Source: Pseudomonas sp. JQ170C (GTDB lineage: Bacteria; Pseudomonadota; Gammaproteobacteria; Pseudomonadales; Pseudomonadaceae). From it: DNA of 64,000 nt. Numbering within the stretch: the stretch's first letter is position 1; each line of letters opens with the position of its first letter. Positions 35,486 to 43,434 of the stretch are shown piece by piece. The DNA is taken from contig NZ_CP141608.1 of the NCBI RefSeq assembly GCF_035581345.1, forward strand, positions 4,494,501 to 4,558,500, given 5' to 3'. A model generated the notes under the pieces. It worked only from the letters and a program-made list of their open reading frames with translations, did no database searches and was not told where the DNA came from. A program made the translations under genes and the position numbers.

Positions 35486-37573
35486 ATGAAGCATTTTCTG
35501 CCAAGCACCACCCTAGCCCTGTTGATCGGCCTGGGCAGTCTGCCGCTTGCGGGCAGTGCTTGGGCCAGCAATAGCTGGGACAAACTCCAGCCCGGGCGTG
35601 ACGAAGTGGTCGCCAGCCTCAATGTGGTCGAGCTGCTCAAGCGCCACCACTACAGCAAGCCGCCGCTCAACGACTCGCGCTCGGTCATCATCTACGACAG
35701 CTACATCAAGCTGCTCGACCCGGCCCGCAGCTACTTCCTGGCCAGCGACATCGCCGAGTTCGACAAGTGGAAGACCCAGTTCGACGACTTCCTCAAGAGC
35801 GGCAACCTCGATCCTGGCTTCACTATCTACAAGCGTTATCTGGACCGGGTCAAATCGCGTCTGGACTTCGCCCTGGCCGAACTGAACAAGGGTGTCGAGA
35901 ACTTCGACTTCAGCACCAAGGAAACCCTGCTGATCGACCGCAAGGACGCCCCTTGGCTGAAGAACCAGGCCGAGCTCGATGACCTGTGGCGCAAACGGGT
36001 CAAGGACGAAGTGCTACGCCTGAAGATCGCCGGCAAAGAGCCCAAGGCCATCCAGGAGCTGTTGACCAAGCGCTACAAGAATCAGCTCACCCGCCTGGAC
36101 CAGACCCGCGCCGAAGACATCTTCCAGGCTTACATCAACACCTTCGCCCAGTCCTACGACCCGCACACCAACTACTTGTCACCTGACAACGCGGAAAACT
36201 TCGATATCAACATGAGCCTGTCGCTCGAAGGTATCGGCGCCGTGCTGCAAAGCGACAACGACCTGGTCAAGATCGTGCGCCTGGTGCCCGCCGGCCCTGC
36301 CGCCAAGACCAAGCAAGTGGCCCCTGCCGACAAGATCATCGGCGTAGCCCAGGGCGACAAGGAAATGGTCGATGTCATCGGCTGGCGCCTGGATGAAGTG
36401 GTCAAGCTGATCCGCGGCCCGAAAGGCTCGGTGGTTCGCCTTGAAGTCATTCCGGCAACCAACGCCCCGAACGACCAGACCAGCAAGATCGTGCCGATCA
36501 CCCGCGAGGCGGTGAAGCTGGAGGAGCAGGCGGCGAAAAAATCCGTGCTCAAGCTCAAGCAGGACGGCCGCGACTACAAGCTGGGCATTATCGAGATTCC
36601 CGCCTTCTACCTGGACTTCAAGGCCTTCCGTGCCGGCGATCCGGAGTACAAGAGCACCACCCGCGACGTGAAAAAACTGCTCACCGAGCTGCAGAAGGAA
36701 AAAGTCGACGGCGTGGTCATCGACCTGCGCAACAACGGCGGCGGTTCCCTGCAGGAAGCCACGGAGCTCACCAGCCTGTTCATCGACAAGGGCCCGACCG
36801 TACTGGTGCGCAACAGCGACGGCCGCGTCGACGTGCTTGAAGATGAAAACAACGGCGCCTTCTACAAAGGCCCGCTGGCCCTGGTGGTCAACCGCCTTTC
36901 GGCCTCGGCCTCGGAGATTTTCGCCGGCGCCATGCAGGACTATCACCGCGCACTGATCCTCGGCGGCCAGACCTTCGGCAAGGGCACCGTGCAGACCATC
37001 CAGCCGCTCAACCATGGCGAGCTGAAGCTGACCCTGGCCAAGTTCTACCGGGTTTCCGGGCAGAGCACCCAGCATCAGGGCGTGCTGCCGGACATCGACT
37101 ACCCGTCGATCATCGACACCAAGGAAATCGGCGAAAGCGCCCTGCCTGAAGCCATGCCGTGGGACACCATCCGCCCGGCGATCAAACCTGCGGTCGATCC
37201 GTTCAAGCCGTTCCTGGCCCAGCTCAAGGCCCGTCACGACAGCCGCACCGCCAAGGACCCGGAATTTGTCTACATCCGCGACCGCCTGGCGCTGACCCAG
37301 AAGCTGATGAACGAAAAAACCGTCAGCCTCAACGAGGCCGAACGTCGTGCCCAGCATGCCGATATCGAAAGCAAGCAACTGGCTCTGGAGAACACCCGCC
37401 GCAAAGCCAAGGGCGAAGAGCCGCTCAAGGAACTGAAGAAGGAAGACGAAGACGCCCTGCCGGTGGAGCCGGACGATACCAAACCTGAAGACGACGCGTA
37501 CCTGTCGGAATCCGGTCGTATCCTGCTCGACTACCTGGGTCTGAACTCGGCGGTGGCCAAGAACAACCGCTGA
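35486..37573 (+). CDS. prc: Tail-specific periplasmic protease Prc (AlgO)
   Basis: A carboxyl-terminal processing serine protease of family S41, 695 residues, exported by signal peptide MKHFLPSTTLALLIGLGSLP (cleaved near AWA-SNSW). A PDZ domain (about residues 240-320, SLEGIGAVLQSDNDLVKIV) precedes the catalytic domain with Ser in NRLSASASEIF (about 471) and Lys in FGKGTVQ (about 497). The C-terminal DUF3340-like region ends near LDYLGLNSA. In P. aeruginosa the orthologue AlgO helps degrade truncated MucA and so promotes alginate synthesis. The ATG at 35486 gives the complete signal peptide; an earlier ATG at 35453 is possible. Confidence 0.92.
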   Translation: MKHFLPSTTLALLIGLGSLPLAGSAWASNSWDKLQPGRDEVVASLNVVELLKRHHYSKPPLNDSRSVIIYDSYIKLLDPARSYFLASDIAEFDKWKTQFDDFLKSGNLDPGFTIYKRYLDRVKSRLDFALAELNKGVENFDFSTKETLLIDRKDAPWLKNQAELDDLWRKRVKDEVLRLKIAGKEPKAIQELLTKRYKNQLTRLDQTRAEDIFQAYINTFAQSYDPHTNYLSPDNAENFDINMSLSLEGIGAVLQSDNDLVKIVRLVPAGPAAKTKQVAPADKIIGVAQGDKEMVDVIGWRLDEVVKLIRGPKGSVVRLEVIPATNAPNDQTSKIVPITREAVKLEEQAAKKSVLKLKQDGRDYKLGIIEIPAFYLDFKAFRAGDPEYKSTTRDVKKLLTELQKEKVDGVVIDLRNNGGGSLQEATELTSLFIDKGPTVLVRNSDGRVDVLEDENNGAFYKGPLALVVNRLSASASEIFAGAMQDYHRALILGGQTFGKGTVQTIQPLNHGELKLTLAKFYRVSGQSTQHQGVLPDIDYPSIIDTKEIGESALPEAMPWDTIRPAIKPAVDPFKPFLAQLKARHDSRTAKDPEFVYIRDRLALTQKLMNEKTVSLNEAERRAQHADIESKQLALENTRRKAKGEEPLKELKKEDEDALPVEPDDTKPEDDAYLSESGRILLDYLGLNSAVAKNNR

Positions 37574-37644
37574 AACGGTAGTGGCAAAATAATGTGACCG
37601 TGCCGCCATTGCGTCATTAAACAGTCACGAATCTGTCGTGAAAT

Positions 37645-37682
37645 AAAGGGACTGGAGCCGTTGGCTCCAGTCCCTTTTTTTC
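37645..37682 (+). terminator. Intrinsic terminator of prc
   Basis: Stem GGGACTGGAGCC / GGCTCCAGTCCC with a short loop, then T9. The run ends 15 bp before the start of the next gene. Confidence 0.93.
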
Positions 37683-37697
37683 AAGGTAGTGCTGCCC

Positions 37698-39470
37698 ATG
37701 ACCGTGACCGAACAGCTCAGCGCGTTGAGCACCATTCTGGCTCAAAGCGGCTTGCACAGCCTGTTCCAGCCCATCGTCTGCCTGTCACAGCGGCGCATCC
37801 TCGGCTACGAGGCCTTGAGCCGCGGCCCCTCCAACAGCCCCTTGCATTCACCGATCAATCTGTTTGCCGTCGCCCGCCAGGCCGGGCGCCTGACCGAGCT
37901 GGAAGTGGCCTGCCGGGAAAGCGCCTGCCGACGCTTCAGCCAGCAGCAACTGGAGGGCAAGCTGTTTCTCAACGTCTCTCCCGAGTCGCTGCTGGAACCC
38001 CAGTATCAGTCCGGACGCACCCTGAAAATGCTCAACGACCTGGGGCTGTCGCCCAGCCGGGTAGTGATCGAGCTGACCGAGCAGACCCCCACCGATGATT
38101 TCCAACTGCTGTTCAATGCCCTGCACCACTACCGCGACATGGGTTTTTCGATTGCCCTGGATGACCTGGGCGCGGGGTATTCGAGCCTGCGGCTGTGGTC
38201 GGAACTGCGCCCGGACTATGTGAAGATCGACCGCCACTTCATAGATGGCATCCATCAGGATGCGGTCAAGCGCGAGTTTGTCGGCTCCATTCTGCAGATT
38301 GCTCGCGCGTCCCGGGCCCAGGTGATCGCCGAAGGCATCGAGCTTGCCGAGGAGCTCAAGGTACTGACCGACATGGGCGTCGACCTGGTCCAGGGCTATT
38401 TGCTCGGCCGTCCCCAGGAACAGGCGTCACGGGACATTCAGCAGATGCTCGGCAGCACCACCCGCGAGGTGCAGGTACTGAGTGATGACTGCGGCAACCT
38501 GGCCGCCCTGCTCAACGAGCAACCTGCGGTGGCGCAAGGCACGCCCACCGCGCAAGTGCTGGAGTTGTTCCGTCGCCAGGCCAACCTCAACTCGGTGGCG
38601 GTCCTGAATGAGCGCCGCCAGCCCTGCGGTATCGTCCACCGTCACTCGTTGTCGGATGCGCTGCTCAAGCCGTTTGCCACCGACCTGTTCGCACGCAAGC
38701 CGATCAGTCGACTGATGAGCGATGATTTCCTGGCCGTGGAGTTGGCGCAGTCGCTGCAAAAGGTCAGTCGCCTGCTGACCAGCCGCGCCCGCCAGCGTAT
38801 CGAAGAAGATTTCATCATCACCCACAACGGCCGCTACCTGGGCCTGGGCCGGGTGATTGATGTACTCAAGCTGATCACCGAACAGAAGATCCAGCAGGCA
38901 CGCTACGCCAACCCCCTGACCCTGTTGCCGGGCAACGTGCCGATCCAGCAGTGCCTCGCTCGCCTGCTTCAGCAGCGGCGCGAGGCGGCGATCTGTTATG
39001 TGGATATCGACAGTTTCAAGCCGTTCAACGACATCTATGGCTACGCCCGCGGCGATGAAGTGCTGCTGTGCCTGGCGCAATGCCTGAACGAACGGGTCGA
39101 CCCCAACCACGACTTCGTCGGCCACATTGGCGGGGATGATTTCATGCTGGTGTTGGGCTCCGCTGACTGGGAGCGACGGTTGCAGTTGCTGCTGGAAGAC
39201 TTTCAGAAACAGTGCCGACGCTTCTACCGTGCCGAACACTTGCAGGCAGGCTGCTTCATTGCCCCCAACCGCCAGGGCCAGCGGCAGGAGTTTGCACTAT
39301 TGTCGTTGTCGATTGGCGTGGTGCATCTGCACCCGCACGCCTGCGCCGACCTGGATGCCGGGCAACTGGCTGAACTGGCCTCGCAGGCCAAGCACCAGGC
39401 CAAGGACCTGTCCGGGCACAGTGTCTACCGGATCGACACCGCCCCTGGCGCTCAGGCTTCTTCGGGGTAG
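37698..39470 (+). CDS. EAL - CBS pair - GGDEF cyclic-di-GMP protein
   Basis: A 590-residue cytoplasmic protein with an N-terminal EAL phosphodiesterase domain, a central CBS-domain pair (about 265-400) and a C-terminal GGDEF domain. EAL residues are intact: YEALSRGP, NVSPES, IELTEQ, ALDDLGAGYSS, VKIDRHF and VIAEGIE. The GGDEF signature reads GGDDF, and the inhibitory RxxD site is PNHD, so feedback inhibition is unlikely. It could be a phosphodiesterase with a nucleotide-sensing CBS pair. This domain order matches the gene next to algO in P. aeruginosa. The ATG at 37698 has AAGG upstream at good spacing; a GTG at 37689 is too close to it. Confidence 0.88.
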   Translation: MTVTEQLSALSTILAQSGLHSLFQPIVCLSQRRILGYEALSRGPSNSPLHSPINLFAVARQAGRLTELEVACRESACRRFSQQQLEGKLFLNVSPESLLEPQYQSGRTLKMLNDLGLSPSRVVIELTEQTPTDDFQLLFNALHHYRDMGFSIALDDLGAGYSSLRLWSELRPDYVKIDRHFIDGIHQDAVKREFVGSILQIARASRAQVIAEGIELAEELKVLTDMGVDLVQGYLLGRPQEQASRDIQQMLGSTTREVQVLSDDCGNLAALLNEQPAVAQGTPTAQVLELFRRQANLNSVAVLNERRQPCGIVHRHSLSDALLKPFATDLFARKPISRLMSDDFLAVELAQSLQKVSRLLTSRARQRIEEDFIITHNGRYLGLGRVIDVLKLITEQKIQQARYANPLTLLPGNVPIQQCLARLLQQRREAAICYVDIDSFKPFNDIYGYARGDEVLLCLAQCLNERVDPNHDFVGHIGGDDFMLVLGSADWERRLQLLLEDFQKQCRRFYRAEHLQAGCFIAPNRQGQRQEFALLSLSIGVVHLHPHACADLDAGQLAELASQAKHQAKDLSGHSVYRIDTAPGAQASSG

Positions 39471-39820
39471 CTGTACTCGAACACCCGCACCACTTCGGAG
39501 GCATGCCAGGAGGCGGCAGCCATGCCGTCGGAGGGCCCCGAGAAGCGTCCCAGCCGCTCGACACACTCAAAAAAGCCCGTGCGCGGCAAACGGCTGGCAC
39601 CCTGGCTGATCACCAGCGAACTACGCAACGGCTGCTCGGCACGGGCGTCCAGCGCTGCCAGGTGCTCAAGGGCAGCGGTGAGGGTCTGCATGGCAGGGCT
39701 CGGTAGTTGCAGGCGCTCAAGCAAGGCGCGGTAGGTCAACAAGTGGCGCTGGCGCCGGGCCAGGTCCAGCTCGCCAATCAGGCCATCCCAATGCTGGCGG
39801 CTGATCCGTACGCTGCTCAC
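39452..39820 (-). CDS. Partner protein of the HTH regulator, unknown function
   Basis: A basic N-terminal, mostly helical protein of about 122 residues (SSVRISRQHWDGLIGELDLA near the start, ending FEYSYPEEA). I do not recognise a domain. It begins at GTG 39820, overlapping the upstream HTH gene's TGA as GTGA, with GGAG nine bases before; an in-frame ATG at 39835 would give five more residues and a larger overlap. Its 3' end overlaps the convergent EAL/GGDEF gene by 19 bp. The tight coupling to a PhD/HTH-like gene suggests a toxin-antitoxin-like or regulator-effector pair, but no toxin motif is visible. Confidence 0.6.
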   Translation of the reverse strand: MSSVRISRQHWDGLIGELDLARRQRHLLTYRALLERLQLPSPAMQTLTAALEHLAALDARAEQPLRSSLVISQGASRLPRTGFFECVERLGRFSGPSDGMAAASWHASEVVRVFEYSYPEEA

Positions 39821-40155
39821 GACGGTTCGCTCCATCCGGCCACCCCCAACTCCCAGGCAAGGCTGCGGCGAATGGCGGCATCCGGCTGGCGTTCGCCGCT
39901 CTCGATCAGGGCCAGGTAGACCGGGCTGATGCCAACGCTGCGTGCCAATTGCTCCGGCGCCAGGCCCTTGCCTTCACGCAAACGCGCCAGCTCGCTGAAA
40001 CTCGGCAAGCTGGCGCTTTGGGATGGGGTGGACTCTGTGTGCTCGACGGCGACCTGCTCGGCTTGACCGGCGGCCTTGAGCAGTGCCTGGTACTGCTCCC
40101 AGGGTACGACCGCGTACTCGGGTTGACCGTCTCGGCTGATGACCTGAATACTCAT
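39817..40155 (-). CDS. HTH protein with antitoxin-like N-terminus
   Basis: A 112-residue DNA-binding protein. Residues 1-30 (MSIQVISRDGQPEYAVVPWE) look like the PhD/YefM antitoxin N-terminus, and residues 52-105 form an XRE-type helix-turn-helix (ELARLREGKGLAPEQLARSV, GISPVYLALIESGERQP). A perfect palindrome GGCATAAcccTTATGCC lies 37 bp upstream of its start, a probable autoregulatory operator. It is co-transcribed with the downstream gene by a 4-bp overlap. It could be an antitoxin or simply a small XRE regulator. Confidence 0.75.
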   Translation of the reverse strand: MSIQVISRDGQPEYAVVPWEQYQALLKAAGQAEQVAVEHTESTPSQSASLPSFSELARLREGKGLAPEQLARSVGISPVYLALIESGERQPDAAIRRSLAWELGVAGWSEPS

Positions 40156-40192
40156 TACAACCCCCTTGTAGGACTACGACATGTAATCCGTA

Positions 40193-40209
40193 GGCATAAC
40201 CCTTATGCC
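40193..40209. promoter_or_regulatory. Putative operator of the HTH module
   Basis: A perfect inverted repeat GGCATAA-CCC-TTATGCC upstream of the HTH gene. A second, weaker dyad (GTAGGACTAC) lies at 40168-40177, nearer the start codon. Confidence 0.55.
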
Positions 40210-40254
40210 AATTATATTACCAGCCACAAGGGTGTGCAGGGGAGCGCGCTTTAA

Positions 40255-40695
40255 TCAGCTTTTTTCCTGTTCCAGCCGTAGGGATTCGGCGGTATCGGGC
40301 AGTCGCTCGACCACCCGCAGTTTCTCGGGTGCCTGCCGTGTCCGCCAGGCGTTGAAAGCCGCCAGTTCATCGGACACGGCTTTCAGCACCCAGGCCAGTA
40401 CGGCGATGTCATCGAGAAAGCCCACCCCCAGCAGCCAGTCGGGGATGGCGTCCAGGGGGCTGACGAAATACAGCAGCCCTGCGACCACAGTGACCAACGC
40501 TTTGGGGCTGATGGAGCGGTACTCCCCTCGCCACCAGGCCAGGCACAGGGCCTGCAACACACCCACGTCTTCACGCAGCTTGCCAAGCCGTGGGCCTTTG
40601 CGCGCCACGGCAAAAATCAGTGCCGGCAGACGGCCACGGCTGAGCAGGCGCTCGGCCAGGGGCAGAAAGCGGGCAAAACTCCACGGTGCTTTCAT
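40255..40695 (-). CDS. YkvA/DUF1232 domain membrane protein
   Basis: A 146-residue protein starting MKAPWSFARFLPLAERLLSR. The DUF1232 signature LYFVSPLDAIPDWLLGVGFLDD lies in the middle, usually a membrane-associated helix pair. The family has no firm function. The start at 40695 was preferred to 40734 because the longer form would read through the DnaA-box palindrome. Confidence 0.85.
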   Translation of the reverse strand: MKAPWSFARFLPLAERLLSRGRLPALIFAVARKGPRLGKLREDVGVLQALCLAWWRGEYRSISPKALVTVVAGLLYFVSPLDAIPDWLLGVGFLDDIAVLAWVLKAVSDELAAFNAWRTRQAPEKLRVVERLPDTAESLRLEQEKS

Positions 40696-40720
40696 ACGGC
40701 CTCCAGGGACCAACCAGGGA

Positions 40721-40751
40721 AAGGTTATCCACAATTATTGTGGATAACCTT
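40721..40751. promoter_or_regulatory. Inverted pair of consensus DnaA boxes
   Basis: A 31-bp perfect palindrome containing TTATCCACA (40725-40733) and its complement TGTGGATAA (40739-40747), separated by five bases. Both match the 9-bp DnaA consensus exactly. It lies upstream of the DUF1232 gene, well away from any origin-type gene order. Confidence 0.6.
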
Positions 40752-40933
40752 GTGAACAGAGCGATATTTGCCCCTCGAGGCGCCCGCCAGGCAAGGGCCG
40801 AGGTCAAATCGGGCGTTTTTTACACACCTGTTTCAATCGCGCAAACGTTTTGCCCATCGTGCGCCTTTTCTACGTTCGTTGCAGCTTTTCAGACCCGCCC
40901 TTGCCTTCAGGGTTCGATGCAATCGCCAGAAAC

Positions 40934-40963
40934 AACAACGCCCCGTCGAGACGGGGCGTTGTC
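40934..40963 (-). terminator. Hairpin after the FKBP gene
   Basis: Stem AACGCCCCGTC / GACGGGGCGTT with a GA centre, 15 bp past the stop of the minus-strand FKBP gene, followed on that strand by a T-rich GTTGTTTC. Confidence 0.7.
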
Positions 40964-40977
40964 GGTCACGCGGCAGC

Positions 40978-41700
40978 TTACTCGGCTGCGGCGTCGGCTT
41001 CAGGCTTGGCCTGATCCTTGATGCCCAGCAGTTCAAGCTCGAAAACCAGGACCGAGTTGGCCGGGATCATCGGGCTCGGGCTCTGGGCGCCGTAGGCCAG
41101 GTCAGCCGGGATGAACAGCTTGTACTTCTCGCCAACGTGCATCAGTTGCAGGCCTTCGACCCAACCCGGGATCACGCCGCTGACTGGCAGGTCGATCGGG
41201 CTGCCACGCTCGACGGAGCTGTCGAAGACCTTGCCGTCGATCAGCTTGCCTTCGTAGTGGACGGTGACCACGTCAGTCGGCTTTGGCTGGGCGCCGTCGG
41301 CCTTCTTGATCACTTCGTACTGCAGGCCGGAAGTGGTGGTGACGACACCGGTTTTCTTGCCGTTTTCTTCAAGGAACTTCTTGCCGGCGGCAGCCGACTC
41401 TTCGCTCATCTTGACCAGGCGCTCTTCAGCGCGCTTCTGCAGGGCAGCAAAGGCTTCGACCAGTTCATCGTCCTTGATCTTCTGCTCTTTGTTGCCAACA
41501 GCATCTTCGATGCCTTGAGCAACTGCTTTCGAATCAAGGTCGTCCATGCCTTCCTGAGCCAGGCTTTTGCCCATGTTCAGGCCAATACCGTAGGAGGCTT
41601 TCTGTGCCGGAGTCTTGAGCTCGACGCTGGTCTGCGAATCGCAACCCGCCAGGACCAGACTAACCAGGGCAACCGCAGCCGCCAACCGATGCTGTTTCAT
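40978..41700 (-). CDS. FKBP-type peptidyl-prolyl isomerase lipoprotein
   Basis: A folding catalyst in the periplasm, 240 residues, related to FkpA/FklB/Mip. The N-terminus MKQHRLAAAVALVSLVLAGC is a lipoprotein signal with lipobox LAGC, so it should be membrane-anchored. A helical dimerisation region (about 30-110) precedes the FKBP domain (about 125-220), with VTVHYEGKLIDGKVFDSS, PVSGVIPGWVEGL and the IPADLAYG loop. The start was set at MKQHRL, directly before the lipoprotein signal. Confidence 0.93.
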   Translation of the reverse strand: MKQHRLAAAVALVSLVLAGCDSQTSVELKTPAQKASYGIGLNMGKSLAQEGMDDLDSKAVAQGIEDAVGNKEQKIKDDELVEAFAALQKRAEERLVKMSEESAAAGKKFLEENGKKTGVVTTTSGLQYEVIKKADGAQPKPTDVVTVHYEGKLIDGKVFDSSVERGSPIDLPVSGVIPGWVEGLQLMHVGEKYKLFIPADLAYGAQSPSPMIPANSVLVFELELLGIKDQAKPEADAAAE

Positions 41701-41926
41701 GCTATTTCCTTGTTCATGCGCCGATAGGGCAATCGAGTAAAGCCGCGAGCTTATCAGGCGGCCACGACCAATGGCTACCGGCATGAGAGCAACAAAAGCC
41801 GGATAAGTTCAGCCAGTTAAAACCTTCTTCATACAAAGCTGCAGCCAGTGGCCAGTATTGACGGGACATGACGCTTGAGCAAATTTGCGCGCAGTTTTTG
41901 TAGCAGTTTGTAATAAGGGCAGGATT

Positions 41927-42859
41927 TCAGGGATAGCTGCCGTCGCGGTACTGCGCGGCCACTTCGCGCAGCACTTCGCACAGCCAGCGGGCCGGTAAAC
42001 TCAGCGGCAAGGCGGCATTGCTGCAGATACCCACGGAGCCGCCCGGCTCTTGAACGCCCAGGTCCAGCTCGCACAACTCGCCCCGGCCAAGATCGACCCG
42101 CACGGCGTCACGCGGCGCCACCCACACGGCATCACTGCCTTGCACATAACGCCGACTCAAGGCGGGTGACAGGGTTTCCAGGCGCTGCAGCGGCTGCTCG
42201 ATGGCGCACTGCACGAACAGGCTGTCGGCGTGCTTGCGGATGGTGGTGCCGGCCAGCGGCAACACCAGCGGATAGCGGCCCACCTGGTTGCGTTCGATGG
42301 GCTGGCGGGCCAGCAGCGGATGCCCGGGACGCACCACCAGCGACATCGACTCGCTGTACAGGTGCTCGAACAGCAAGCCCTGGATCTGCGGGCTATCCGT
42401 CATGCGCCCGATCACCAGGTCCAGGTCACCGACATGCAATTGCGCCAGCAGATGGGCACTGGGGCCGGTGGCGACGCTGACCACCAGGGCCTCATGCCGC
42501 TGGTGCAGGCGACAGAGCACCTCGGGCATCAGCAGGCTTTCAACCGTGGACAGCACGCCGATACGCACCTGTGGCGGTGCGTGCTCCTCTCCCCGCAAGG
42601 TACTCACGCCCTCACGCAACGCCTGCACGCTGGGCCCGGCATAACGCATGAAACGCACCCCGGCCGGCGTCAGCTCGACACCCTGCTTGCTTCGGTCGAA
42701 CAGACGTGTCTGCAGCAGCTCTTCAAGCTCCTTGAGGGTCTTGGAGATGGCGGGCTGACTGATCGACATGGCGTCGGCGGCCTTGGCGAAACTGCCCTGG
42801 CGGGCGATTTCGAGAAAGCACAGGAGGTGGCGGAACTTGATACGGGTGTCGAGGTTCAT
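41927..42859 (-). CDS. LysR-family regulator, PcaQ-like
   Basis: A 310-residue LysR-type activator. The N-terminal winged helix-turn-helix is near residues 5-64 (FRHLLCFLEIARQGSFAKAA, then ISQPAISKTLKELEELL), followed by the periplasmic-binding-like effector domain. The N-terminal sequence and the end region (VWVAPRDAVRVDLGRGEL, GGSVGICS) resemble PcaQ, the activator of protocatechuate genes that senses beta-carboxymuconate. No pca genes lie nearby, so the target is unknown. The start at 42859 (MNLDTRIKF) fits the family better than 42895. Confidence 0.8.
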   Translation of the reverse strand: MNLDTRIKFRHLLCFLEIARQGSFAKAADAMSISQPAISKTLKELEELLQTRLFDRSKQGVELTPAGVRFMRYAGPSVQALREGVSTLRGEEHAPPQVRIGVLSTVESLLMPEVLCRLHQRHEALVVSVATGPSAHLLAQLHVGDLDLVIGRMTDSPQIQGLLFEHLYSESMSLVVRPGHPLLARQPIERNQVGRYPLVLPLAGTTIRKHADSLFVQCAIEQPLQRLETLSPALSRRYVQGSDAVWVAPRDAVRVDLGRGELCELDLGVQEPGGSVGICSNAALPLSLPARWLCEVLREVAAQYRDGSYP

Positions 42860-42916
42860 CCGCGGAGTGTATCGGGGCGTTCTTTCGCGGGGCAAGCCTG
42901 CGATCAGCCGTGGTTC

Positions 42917-43008
42917 TGTAGGAGCGGGCTTGCCCCGCGAGAGGCCGGTACAGCCAGCACAATAGGTATTGGCTGAACCATTGATCGCGGGGCAAGCCCG
43001 CTCCTACC
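42917..43008. repeat. REP pair, diverged composite unit
   Basis: Inverted cores TGTAGGAGCGGGCTTGCCCC and GGGGCAAGCCCGCTCCTACC around an insert (CCGGTACAGCCAGCACAATA) related to that of the 9.8-10.4 kb array. A single REP half is present at 42887-42900. Confidence 0.85.
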
Positions 43009-43068
43009 CGTCCATTGGGCGGGAGCTGAAATCGGGGCAAGACGATATCTACGGTCGATTGACTCCTC

Positions 43069-43434
43069 TCAACCCAAACCAATCTCCACCTGCTCACCCT
43101 GCAACCTTACTGGCCAAACCTGCAACGCCTGCCCCGCATCCTCAAGGCAACGCCCGTCACTCAAGCAAAAGTGCTGCTTGTACAACGGCGCCGCTACCAC
43201 CAGTTCGCCCTTCAGGTGCCCTACCAATCCACGGCCGATCACATTGGCGCCCGACTTGGGGTCGACGTTATCAACGGCGTAGACCGGTGTGCTCTGCTCC
43301 GGCAGATAGAACAGCGCAACCTGGCGCCCCTCGAACCACACCACCACCCCCGACTGCGCCACCAGGTCATCCCGGCTACAGACCGTTTGCCAGTGTCGGG
43401 TTTGCAGGTTTACAGCAACGTTGGACAGGCTCAT
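43069..43434 (-). CDS. nirD: Assimilatory nitrite reductase small subunit NirD
   Basis: A Rieske-like small subunit of the NADH-dependent nitrite reductase, 121 residues, cytoplasmic. It has the NirD fold (VVWFEGRQVALFYLPEQ, NVIGRGLVGHLKGELVVAAP) but, as usual for NirD, lacks the Rieske cysteine pair. The ATG at 43434 shares one base with the nirB stop (TGATG); a GTG immediately before it is an alternative. It is the second gene of nirBD. Confidence 0.93.
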   Translation of the reverse strand: MSLSNVAVNLQTRHWQTVCSRDDLVAQSGVVVWFEGRQVALFYLPEQSTPVYAVDNVDPKSGANVIGRGLVGHLKGELVVAAPLYKQHFCLSDGRCLEDAGQALQVWPVRLQGEQVEIGLG

